Positions 7,766 through 14,638 of a stretch of DNA of 64,000 bases are shown here, piece after piece. The stretch spans positions 558,001 through 622,000 of the forward strand of contig NZ_JAHXZS010000001.1 in assembly GCF_019740335.1 (NCBI RefSeq), in the 5' to 3' direction. Positions within the stretch are counted from its first letter, which is position 1. The number at the start of each line of letters is the position of its first letter. The notes under the pieces are model-generated. The model saw only the letters and a program-made list of their open reading frames with translations. It was not told where the DNA came from and ran no database searches. This DNA comes from Alteraquisediminimonas sediminicola (lineage in GTDB: Bacteria > Pseudomonadota > Alphaproteobacteria > Sphingomonadales > Sphingomonadaceae). Both the position numbers and the translations under genes were made by a program.

Positions 7766-8790
7766 GCCGCCGAACTATGTTCGGCGAAACACTTCGCGCG
7801 CTCCAAGCAATGGAAGGTCGAACACAGTTATCTATCCCGATTGAGGATGATGTGGAGGGATATTTCGACCGGGAATGCCCTTCCGAAGAATGCCTCTTCC
7901 AGTTCAAGATATTAAACCAAGATTGGAAGGACAAGGTTCGTGATGAGGAGGTGTTTTGCCCGAGCTGCGGACACACGGCAACATCGGAAAAGTGGTGGAC
8001 ACAGCAACAAATCGAGCACGCTCAACAGGCTGCCGTAGCTCATCTTTCAGGCGAGCTAAACAACGCAGTGGCGCGTGATGCGGCCCAATGGAATAGCAAT
8101 CAAGTTAAGGGCAGCTTCATTTCGATCACCATGAAGGTGAACCAGCGCCCAACGCAAGTTCTACTTCCGCCAGCCGCTGCGGAACCGATGCGCTTGAAAA
8201 TTACCTGTCCGGCTTGTGCATGTCACTACGCCGTCATCGGCGCTGCATTCTTCTGCCCCTCCTGTGGCTATAACGCCGCCGATCAGCAATTCACCCAGAC
8301 TGTCGCAGGCATTATCCAATCGCTTGACGCGCTTGATGCCGTTAGAACGGCAATCGTGGATCGAGATACGTCTGAGAATACGGTCCGTTTAATAGTCGAA
8401 AATAGCCTCCAAAACGCCGTAACCGCCTTTCAGCGTTACGCTGAGGCGCTTTATGCAACCATGCCGAACGCCAATGCCGCCCGGCGCAATGCTTTCCAGA
8501 ACCTCTCCGAAGGTAGCGGTCTATGGTCTGCCGCCACTGGGAAATCATATAACGATATCCTCACATCCGCAGAACTGGCTACGTTGCAATGCGCTTTTCA
8601 ACAGCGCCATCTGTTAGCTCATACGCAGGGAATTGTGGATGCAGACTACGTTCAAAAGAGCGGCGACAGCCGCTACCAAGTCGGGCAACGGATCGTGATT
8701 CGTGAAGCCAGTGTTCGTGAAGCCGCCAATCTCATCACAATACTCGCGTGTGGGCTTCTTGCAGACGCCAGCGGGATGGGAGCCAAATGA
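7762..8790 (+). CDS. Double zinc-ribbon protein with a HEPN-type RX4H motif
   Basis: This 342-residue protein has two zinc-ribbon cysteine sets: C39/C44 with C66-x2-C69 (CPSCGH), and C149/C152 with C165-x2-C168 (CPSCGY). The C-terminal half is all-helical and contains QRHLLAHTQGIVDADYV. Here R282-x4-H287 is the catalytic signature of HEPN RNases, in the sequence style of RiboL-PSP-HEPN-like domains. HEPN proteins are common effectors or toxins that cleave RNA in antiphage systems. The start overlaps the ISP-like gene (ATGA) and the end overlaps the nucleotidyltransferase (ATGA). The HEPN call rests on one motif plus the predicted helical context and needs a profile search. Confidence 0.7.
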   Translation: MSRRTMFGETLRALQAMEGRTQLSIPIEDDVEGYFDRECPSEECLFQFKILNQDWKDKVRDEEVFCPSCGHTATSEKWWTQQQIEHAQQAAVAHLSGELNNAVARDAAQWNSNQVKGSFISITMKVNQRPTQVLLPPAAAEPMRLKITCPACACHYAVIGAAFFCPSCGYNAADQQFTQTVAGIIQSLDALDAVRTAIVDRDTSENTVRLIVENSLQNAVTAFQRYAEALYATMPNANAARRNAFQNLSEGSGLWSAATGKSYNDILTSAELATLQCAFQQRHLLAHTQGIVDADYVQKSGDSRYQVGQRIVIREASVREAANLITILACGLLADASGMGAK

Positions 8791-9545
8791 CAGCAGACCA
8801 ATATCTCGCGAGCATACTTCTTCGGGAACAGGTCGATACTGGCCTGATGTCGCCCGTGCGCGCTGTGCAAAACATCATTATGCCAGCCTTGATTACGTGG
8901 GGCGGTGAGCATCTAAACGCCGTGCACCCAAGCGGTTCATTTGCCAAAGGCACGGCCAATCGCAGCGGCACCGATATCGACCTCTTCATATCGGTCGCTG
9001 AGACGGTGCCGAACCCAATGAAGGAAGTCTACGAAACTCTGTTTAGCCAAATGACCGCTCGGGGATACGCCCCGAAGCGCCAAAACGTATCGATCAACAT
9101 CAATGTTGGAGGCTACAGCGTCGATTTGGTGCCCGGAAAGCGCCAAAATGCTTATTCCAGTGACCACAGCCTTTATCGCCGTCGTGCTGATACTTGGACA
9201 AAAACTAACGTCATCACGCACATCTCGCGCGTCGCAGCCTCCGGTTGCGCAGACGAAATCAGAATCCTAAAACTTTGGCGTGATCAGAAGGGTTTGGACT
9301 TCCCATCCTTTTGTATCGAATTGGCAGTGATCAGCGCGCTGAGCGGTCGTTTTGGCACATTGTCGGAACGAGTTTGGGCGGCGTTCGAATATCTCCACGA
9401 CCGCTTCCCTTCGGCGCGGATTGTTGATCCGGCGAACACCAACAATATCATCTCCGATGACCTGACTGCTCAGGATCGCCAGCGCATCCATACAGCTACT
9501 GTTGTCGCACTTCGGTCATCAAATTGGGATCAGATTGTAAAATGA
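8787..9545 (+). CDS. OAS/CD-NTase-like nucleotidyltransferase
   Basis: The ATG at 8787 overlaps the upstream stop and gives 252 residues. The polymerase-beta-type active site is complete: G50-S51...G55-T56 in HPSGSFAKGT, D63-x-D65 in SGTDIDLF, and a third carboxylate D113 in GYSVDLVPGKR. This pattern belongs to the OAS/CCA/CD-NTase group, which makes nucleotide second messengers (as in CBASS) or modifies RNA or protein ends. It is shorter than typical CBASS enzymes (about 300-400). The neighbouring HEPN protein raises a second option, a HEPN/NTase toxin-antitoxin pair in which the NTase modifies the HEPN protein. ATGA overlaps on both sides indicate a stoichiometric operon. Confidence 0.85.
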   Translation: MTADQYLASILLREQVDTGLMSPVRAVQNIIMPALITWGGEHLNAVHPSGSFAKGTANRSGTDIDLFISVAETVPNPMKEVYETLFSQMTARGYAPKRQNVSININVGGYSVDLVPGKRQNAYSSDHSLYRRRADTWTKTNVITHISRVAASGCADEIRILKLWRDQKGLDFPSFCIELAVISALSGRFGTLSERVWAAFEYLHDRFPSARIVDPANTNNIISDDLTAQDRQRIHTATVVALRSSNWDQIVK

Positions 9546-10264
9546 CAGGCTGGTCGTTGACAACATTGCTTAGCTCTTTGAACGACGGGGTCAGGCAACG
9601 GCTCCAAACCAGTCGTGACACGATGGGCCATCCCGTCTTGAAGGGCGATGCCAGCGAAGCTGTCTGGCTCAGCCTTCTATCTGATTACTTGCCCGAACGA
9701 TACCAAGCTGCGCGCGCGGTTGTCATCGACAGCGAGAACAGATCGAGTGACCAACTGGATATTGTGATTTTCGACCGGCAATATTCCCCGTTCGTTTTCC
9801 AACATGACGGAGTGAAAGTCATCCCAGCGGAGAGCGTCTATGCTGTGTTCGAGGCAAAACAAAGCCTCGATGCAGCTCAGGTGGATTACGCTCACAAGAA
9901 GATTGCGAGTGTCCGCGCACTTCATCGAACGAGCCTGCCGATCCCTCATGCAGGAGGCACCTATCCGCCGCGACCGCTTCCTTGGATTATTGGTGGTATC
10001 TTGACCTTGGAAAGTGAGTGGAAGCCCGCACTAGGTGCTCCTCTGGAAGCCGCACTGGCTAAAGGCGATGAGCATTCCCTCCTCGATATTGGCTGCGTAG
10101 CCGCACAAGGACTATTTTACCGCGAAGAGCTGGATCGTTATGTTCTAGCGCCACATACCAAAGCGGCAACCGCCTTCCTTTTGGAACTGATCGCGCGCCT
10201 CCAAACCTCGGCAACCGTGCCTATGATTGATGTGCGCGCTTATGCACGCTGGCTTGCGGATTGA
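9542..10264 (+). CDS. DUF6602-like protein
   Basis: The ATG at 9542 overlaps the stop of the nucleotidyltransferase (ATGA), giving 240 residues. The core KGDASEAVWLSLL, then SSDQLDIVIFD and VYAVFEAKQSLD, is the pattern I associate with DUF6602. The conserved E, D-x-D/V and E-A-K residues resemble a PD-(D/E)xK nuclease core (E...D...ExK), but nuclease activity is not shown. DUF6602 genes are often found beside nucleotidyltransferases in defence islands. This is the last gene of the 6836-10264 operon; an 85-base gap follows. Confidence 0.7.
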   Translation: MTGWSLTTLLSSLNDGVRQRLQTSRDTMGHPVLKGDASEAVWLSLLSDYLPERYQAARAVVIDSENRSSDQLDIVIFDRQYSPFVFQHDGVKVIPAESVYAVFEAKQSLDAAQVDYAHKKIASVRALHRTSLPIPHAGGTYPPRPLPWIIGGILTLESEWKPALGAPLEAALAKGDEHSLLDIGCVAAQGLFYREELDRYVLAPHTKAATAFLLELIARLQTSATVPMIDVRAYARWLAD

Positions 10265-10349
10265 TCCTTTGGTGGGCAACGCACAGATCAGTTTTACCAA
10301 AAATCATGCAAGTATCTAGCTAAGAGTGGTAATTTCAGAGGGGATGATA

Positions 10350-11855
10350 ATGAAAAGACTTCTGACTGATAGTGAGAAGCTTGAGGTTCGAAAGCAGCAA
10401 AGTGATAGTGACGGTATTCTACGCTGCTTCATCTCAGGCCAGATCATTGGCGATGATGACCACGTAGAATATGATCATATTCAAGCATTTTCAAAGGATG
10501 GTGAAACTAGTCTCTCTAATGTGCGCATTGTGCTAAAAGAGTTAAATCGACGTAAATCTGCGGATTCCCTCTATGATGTCCGGGATAACCTCAGGCTGGA
10601 ACGGTTATTTCAAGACCGAAAGAATAATATCCGCTTGCAGGACATATTTGAACTTAAGGATATCGAAAAACGCACGACTGCTGCTGTGAAGAGCGGGAAT
10701 CAAATCTCCATAGACGATGGAGCCACTAAGCTTTCATTTCCGCTGTATCAGGATGGCATATTGGACGTGCCCTATTTCTATGGACGTATTCCCATCTGCT
10801 GGTTGGAGAATGATGATCAAGAAGGCCTCCAACCTCGCGTCATAGATTACAAGCGCCTCATAGCGATCCGCGATCACCTCAAATCTCATCCGCAACTCGC
10901 ACCTTCAATTGCGAGACTACTGGGAAACAAACTCAAGCTGTTTGATGGACAGCATAAGCTGGCTGCTCAAGTTCTCAACAATCAGGCCGAGATAGACATC
11001 AAAGTATACGTCTCCCCCACCTCCGATGAGCGGGCAAAGAGACTCTTCGACGGTCTGATGATCACAAATCTGGAAGCTCACTCAAAGTTGAAGCAGGTTC
11101 CCTTTTATACATCCACACTGCTCGACCGGCTCTCTGTGATCTATAAAGAAATGCTCGATGAGTTTATTTCGGACACCGCTCCCGAGGACCATAGCGAAGA
11201 GTGTTTTGTGCGCTTCCTTTCGACCAACAAATCATTCACATCTTTGCAAAGCAAGGATATGCTCCGAAGTGCGATCAAGGTTGCAGCACTTGAAAGTTCT
11301 GAACTTAAGCAATATGTCGCCGCGGCTTCTAAAGATGCGTCCTATCCATTAACCATGGATTTGCTCGAAAAGACAATTTTCCGTGCGTGTCTTTATCTTG
11401 AGCCTTCTTCGGCCCGCTTCACCTGCGAAAGGGACCATCGGAATGCTGAGGCCGCCAACTTTGCGGCTTTGTCTGCGATATTAGTCGCCGAAACAGGTAT
11501 CGCAAATTGGGTGACGCATACTAAAGGTAAAAGCCTTAGCAATGAACAGCTCAAAGCGCGTCGGATATGGCATAAAGGCTCGGTTCTGACATGGGCACCT
11601 TATCTTAAGAGCATCCTTTTTTACGCGCTGCATTGCATGACCAGCGAGGATCGTGAGCACCTACTTCATCGCCCCGACATTGATCATGCGCGACTTGAAG
11701 TGATCCGATCATGCCTCAAGCGCTTATTTGCTCACCCAATGTGGGATGATCCTGACAGTGAAATCGATAGCCTGCTCGTGTCCGCACGTAAGCAGGAAGA
11801 CCTCTTCAATCGGAAGGGGCTGACGGAAAAATATGTCATTTACGGTGAACCATGA
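10350..11855 (+). CDS. HNH endonuclease fused to a DGQHR-like (DndB/ParB-like) domain
   Basis: I chose the ATG at 10350 because AGAGGGG lies 6 bases upstream; ATG 10344 is too close to it. The protein is 501 residues. Residues 26-70 form an HNH nuclease: C26 in LRCFISG, D42-H43 in EYDHIQAF, N57, and N66-R-R-K69. Residues about 199-203 read FDGQHKLAAQV, the DGQHR signature of DndB-like and ParB-like proteins with K for the final R. The rest is helical and unassigned. DndB-type proteins sense or control DNA modification, so the fusion suggests a modification-aware nuclease. It follows the nucleotidyltransferase operon but is not overlapped with it. Confidence 0.75.
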   Translation: MKRLLTDSEKLEVRKQQSDSDGILRCFISGQIIGDDDHVEYDHIQAFSKDGETSLSNVRIVLKELNRRKSADSLYDVRDNLRLERLFQDRKNNIRLQDIFELKDIEKRTTAAVKSGNQISIDDGATKLSFPLYQDGILDVPYFYGRIPICWLENDDQEGLQPRVIDYKRLIAIRDHLKSHPQLAPSIARLLGNKLKLFDGQHKLAAQVLNNQAEIDIKVYVSPTSDERAKRLFDGLMITNLEAHSKLKQVPFYTSTLLDRLSVIYKEMLDEFISDTAPEDHSEECFVRFLSTNKSFTSLQSKDMLRSAIKVAALESSELKQYVAAASKDASYPLTMDLLEKTIFRACLYLEPSSARFTCERDHRNAEAANFAALSAILVAETGIANWVTHTKGKSLSNEQLKARRIWHKGSVLTWAPYLKSILFYALHCMTSEDREHLLHRPDIDHARLEVIRSCLKRLFAHPMWDDPDSEIDSLLVSARKQEDLFNRKGLTEKYVIYGEP

Positions 11856-12110
11856 CAGAACTCGATGAGCGGAAGGGTTTGAAAGCAATTTTGAGAGGTT
11901 ACAACGCCAACTGAAAAGCTTTGCCTCAAGATCGAACATTGGGGTGGTAGGTGGATCTGGCAGCTAAATGGCTCGGAATCTGTAGTTGCCGCATGAAATC
12001 CAACTCTGGGGGTGTATCCTCTGTCTGTGGAGGCGGACCTCATTGCGAAGTTCCGTGCGCATTATAGGCAGCCACCATTTGCGAATAATCCCCATCTGTT
12101 GGGCAAATGA
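11852..12110 (+). pseudogene. Broken small gene between HNH and MESH1-like genes
   Basis: An ATG at 11852 overlaps the HNH stop (ATGA), but its frame closes after 20 codons. A protein-like sequence continues in the next frame (KLCLKIEHWGGRWIWQLNG), meets a TGA near 12000, and goes on in the same frame (VEADLIAKFRAHYRQPP) to a stop at 12108-12110. That stop in turn overlaps the ATG of the next gene. The ATGA junctions on both sides suggest a former gene of about 85 codons with one frameshift and one nonsense change. Its function is unknown. Confidence 0.4.
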
Positions 12111-12697
12111 GTCGAGGTATTATGCAAGAGAGTTGCAATGTGGATGATGTGTCAGTGGGTATGAAAATTGAAGGAGACCTGATCTTGGTCTTGCACGCAG
12201 CATCGTTTGCGGCTGACCGTCACCGTCATCAGCGCCGCAAGGATGCTGCTGCATCCCCTTATATCAACCATCCGCTCGGTTTGGCCGACATCCTTGCCCG
12301 TGAAGGAGGCGTTTCTGACCCGGTTGTCCTTGCAGCCGCACTCTTGCACGACACCATCGAAGACACTGAGACGACGCTAGATGAACTCGAAGCGCGATTT
12401 GGTAAGAAGGTCGCCGCAATCGTCGCCGAAGTCACGGACGACAAGTCTCTATCCAAAGAGGAGCGCAAGCTTCTCCAAATCGCCAAAGCCCCTTCCAAAT
12501 CTACAGACGCGAAACTGGTGAAGCTTGCTGACAAAATTAGTAATCTGCGCGATCTTGTCGCAAGCCCCCCGGCGAACTGGCCATTGGAACGCAAGCGGCA
12601 ATATTTCGACTGGGCACGAGAAGTCGTCGAGGGCCTGCGAGGTCAGAATCTCAGCTTAGAAGCAGCATTTGATGACGCTTATGGCCAACGGCCATGA
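12107..12697 (+). CDS. MESH1-like HD-domain hydrolase (small alarmone hydrolase family)
   Basis: This 196-residue single-domain protein matches the HD hydrolase half of RelA/SpoT. It has HRHQRRKDAAASPYINHP (metal His), LAAALLHDTIEDTETT (the HD and ED motifs), and KLVKLADKISNLRDL (the late Asp). MESH1-type enzymes remove pyrophosphate from (p)ppGpp or phosphate from NADPH in the cytoplasm. The ATG at 12107 overlaps the stop of the broken gene before it; ATG 12122 (GAGG 4-5 bases upstream) is an alternative start. Its own stop is overlapped by the next gene (ATGA at 12694). An alarmone or nucleotide hydrolase inside a defence cargo could tune or switch off nucleotide signalling. Confidence 0.85.
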   Translation: MSRGIMQESCNVDDVSVGMKIEGDLILVLHAASFAADRHRHQRRKDAAASPYINHPLGLADILAREGGVSDPVVLAAALLHDTIEDTETTLDELEARFGKKVAAIVAEVTDDKSLSKEERKLLQIAKAPSKSTDAKLVKLADKISNLRDLVASPPANWPLERKRQYFDWAREVVEGLRGQNLSLEAAFDDAYGQRP

Positions 12698-13047
12698 CTA
12701 TGCGCTGGTCTTATATCGGCCAATTGGGTGAGAATGGTGCCCTTGATTGGAAAGGTAATTATAGTGGCAACATACCAGTGGGTGGGCGCTTTCTGCCCGA
12801 CTGGAATGATACGGCCCTTTATCTCAAGATCAGAGACCTTGCGCGAGATGGTCGATATCATGGGGCGCAGGTCGATTGGGGCGCTTTCGCAGTGAAGGTA
12901 AACGGCACAGAGCTGTTGAGCATTCTTGATGAGTGTTATGGACCTGTCGAGGAGATGAAATCTGACACTTTGCTAGCGAGATATATTTCATTTGCTGAAA
13001 GGCTAGGCGCTGGAAATTATGTCGCTCTAGTTTCCTGCGAGATTTAA
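12694..13047 (+). CDS. Unknown 117-residue protein coupled to the HD hydrolase
   Basis: The start (ATGACTATG) overlaps the hydrolase stop by 4 bases, so the two are translated together. The protein is rich in Trp/Tyr/Gly at the N-terminus (RWSYIGQLGENGALDWKGNY) and looks like a small alpha/beta cytoplasmic domain without membrane segments. I do not recognise a family. The coupling makes it a candidate partner or inhibitor of the HD hydrolase, as in two-gene toxin-antitoxin layouts, but nothing in the sequence proves that. Confidence 0.65.
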   Translation: MTMRWSYIGQLGENGALDWKGNYSGNIPVGGRFLPDWNDTALYLKIRDLARDGRYHGAQVDWGAFAVKVNGTELLSILDECYGPVEEMKSDTLLARYISFAERLGAGNYVALVSCEI

Positions 13048-13084
13048 CTCTGCGACTGTAACACGGAATAACGCCCTGCGAGCA

Positions 13085-13693
13085 ATGCGACTGGGGCCAG
13101 TGATTAAAATGAGCGCGGTTTTACGATTTGGTGGATTTATGGTATCTTGCGTTAAAAATGACGACTTAGGTCGAGGCCGGAGTAGAACGATCCGGACTCA
13201 AAAGGCGGACCATCTGCTATGGGAGATCCGTTCCGTTATCCTTGCGCTAGCTCGCCAAGGCGAGTTGGAAACAACGCTTGCCGGGATTGTAGGGCAACTC
13301 AACGCGCGCGGGCTTCGGACAAACCAAAATAACAAGTTTGATGCCCAGAAAGTTCACCGTGCGCTTGGGTTGATGGGCGTAGATCGCATGTCAATTAGAC
13401 GGTGGAAAAATTATGCTGGGCGGATGGCTGCCCAATTCGATGTGACCTTCAATCAGATGGTCGGCCAGCTATGGCATGAATGGCTATGGCATGAATCTAC
13501 TAAATGGATCGATGAAGGTGTGACTTTAATAGGTCGAGATCGGCACCCTTTTATCCCTCATTTGGTCCATCCTGATCAATGGGTGCCGCCTTGGGTCCGA
13601 GAACCGGATGGCCCCTTGCGCGAGGTCCCTGCGACTCCGCCAGCCGCCCGAGTGGTCTATGCAATGCTCGGCGCTTTTGATCATGAAGACTGA
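13085..13693 (+). CDS. Unknown protein with a recombinase-like DNA-binding segment
   Basis: The frame encodes 202 residues from ATG 13085, or 184 from ATG 13139 (VSCVKNDD). Residues around 45-95 (IRSVILALARQGELETTLAGIVGQLNARGLRT) resemble the wing/helix part of large serine recombinases, where 'I...LN.RG..T..G..' is common. No catalytic recombinase domain is present. The C-terminal half is Trp-rich (QLWHEWLWHESTKW) and unassigned. It may be a small DNA-binding regulator derived from a recombinase. Which start is used is unclear because no strong ribosome site is visible. Confidence 0.55.
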   Translation: MRLGPVIKMSAVLRFGGFMVSCVKNDDLGRGRSRTIRTQKADHLLWEIRSVILALARQGELETTLAGIVGQLNARGLRTNQNNKFDAQKVHRALGLMGVDRMSIRRWKNYAGRMAAQFDVTFNQMVGQLWHEWLWHESTKWIDEGVTLIGRDRHPFIPHLVHPDQWVPPWVREPDGPLREVPATPPAARVVYAMLGAFDHED

Positions 13694-13695
13694 GC

Positions 13696-13806
13696 GTGGA
13701 TTTTTACACTCGATCAGCAGATTCATTGCTCGATAAGGAATATCATGAACTTTTAGCTTTTCGAACGCGGAAGTCTGCGGAGCTTGAGGCAAGGTTAGCA
13801 AAATGA
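13696..13806 (+). CDS. Small 36-residue ORF with GTG start
   Basis: GTG at 13696 opens 36 codons ending TGA at 13804-13806. The peptide is charged and helical (DKEYHELLAFRTRKSAELEARLAK). Its stop overlaps the ATG of the next small gene (ATGA at 13803), the same arrangement used throughout this operon, which supports real translation. It starts 3 bases after the preceding stop. No family is recognisable at this length. Confidence 0.4.
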   Translation: MDFYTRSADSLLDKEYHELLAFRTRKSAELEARLAK

Positions 13807-13982
13807 TTTATGATCCCAATGATCCCGCAACCGCTGAGGACTGCCCGCTGTGCACCGGCGATTATTCAGACGACTTCGTGGAGATGATTAAAGCAGCCGC
13901 GTTGAATGTGTCGCCCTCGATGTCCGCCGATGAAATGAAGGCATGGCTCACTCAACTGGATGAGACGCTTCCTCACCGATGA
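13803..13982 (+). CDS. Small 59-residue acidic protein
   Basis: ATG at 13803 overlaps the previous stop and the frame ends at TGA 13980-13982. The protein is acidic and contains a CPLC pair near residue 15, followed by a helical segment (ADEMKAWLTQLDETL). The two cysteines could bind metal or be redox-active, but no second pair is present. The position within a chain of overlapped small genes supports it as a real gene. Function unknown. Confidence 0.45.
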   Translation: MIYDPNDPATAEDCPLCTGDYSDDFVEMIKAAALNVSPSMSADEMKAWLTQLDETLPHR

Positions 13983-14023
13983 TTGTTCTGTGCCTTGAGT
14001 GATTGGTCGAAGCTAAATACAAG

Positions 14024-14275
14024 ATGAAAACACCAATCTCTGCGGCCAGCCTTGCCGAACTCCACAGGCGCTTCAACAATGACTTCACAACCGCCGCCAC
14101 TGTCATAATCTCCATCGATCAGCCTCAATGTTCCGAGGAGCGAGGCGACAATCTGCGCATCTGGTGCAAGAAGCAATGCGTCGGACGTTGGAAACAAACA
14201 GTTCGCACGGCGGACGTTATTGCCTTCGAGTTCGAGCGCGAAGATGATGCATTGCTGTTTAAAATGGTAGCGTGA
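14024..14275 (+). CDS. Unknown 83-residue protein
   Basis: I prefer ATG 14024 (KTPISAASLAELHRRFN) to the TTG at 14003. The frame encodes a small cytoplasmic protein with an N-terminal helix, a beta strand (AATVIISIDQP) and a basic segment (LRIWCKKQCVGRWKQ). Its stop (14273-14275) overlaps the start of the next frame. No family is recognised. Confidence 0.5.
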   Translation: MKTPISAASLAELHRRFNNDFTTAATVIISIDQPQCSEERGDNLRIWCKKQCVGRWKQTVRTADVIAFEFEREDDALLFKMVA

Positions 14276-14589
14276 TGTCCTTCGTCCGAGATTGCCGCGC
14301 ACGCGGATCGGGGGCGCGAGGGTGCTTAAAGGCGATTGTGACTGCCATCGCAGAGCGTCGGCTTTCCCGTCCGTTTGCTGCCACAGAAAGCGATTTTTCC
14401 GTCAGTTTCCGCGACGTATGCAAGCGAATAAAACGCCGTGCCTTTATGCGAGCCCTCGCAGCATCGCTGTTGCTTGCTCTGGCCACATGTGCACCAATAA
14501 TAATTGGTTTTGCTTACCTCGACGGTAGCCGTGAAGGGCGATTTTTGTGTGATATGGGGGTAAAGGCCAATAATCCTTCAAAGCAATGA
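14275..14589 (+). CDS. Unknown small protein with one membrane segment
   Basis: The frame starts at ATG 14275 (or GTG 14272), directly overlapping the previous stop, and encodes about 104 residues. The N-terminal half is basic. A single hydrophobic segment (RALAASLLLALATCAPIIIGFAYL) near residues 60-83 suggests a one-pass inner-membrane protein with a short tail. Nothing identifies its function. It is the last plus-strand gene before the converging helicase. Confidence 0.5.
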   Translation: MSFVRDCRARGSGARGCLKAIVTAIAERRLSRPFAATESDFSVSFRDVCKRIKRRAFMRALAASLLLALATCAPIIIGFAYLDGSREGRFLCDMGVKANNPSKQ

Positions 14590-14638
14590 AGGCCGGGGAT
14601 TAGCAGTTTCCGGCCACACCCGTCTCCCAGCACTGCCT

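Noticed and set aside
8787-10264. Calling the NTase operon a standard CBASS system
   Set aside because: There are no typical Cap2/Cap3, HORMA/TRIP13, SAVED or patatin effector motifs, and the enzyme is short. The evidence supports only a CD-NTase-like protein with a HEPN-like partner.
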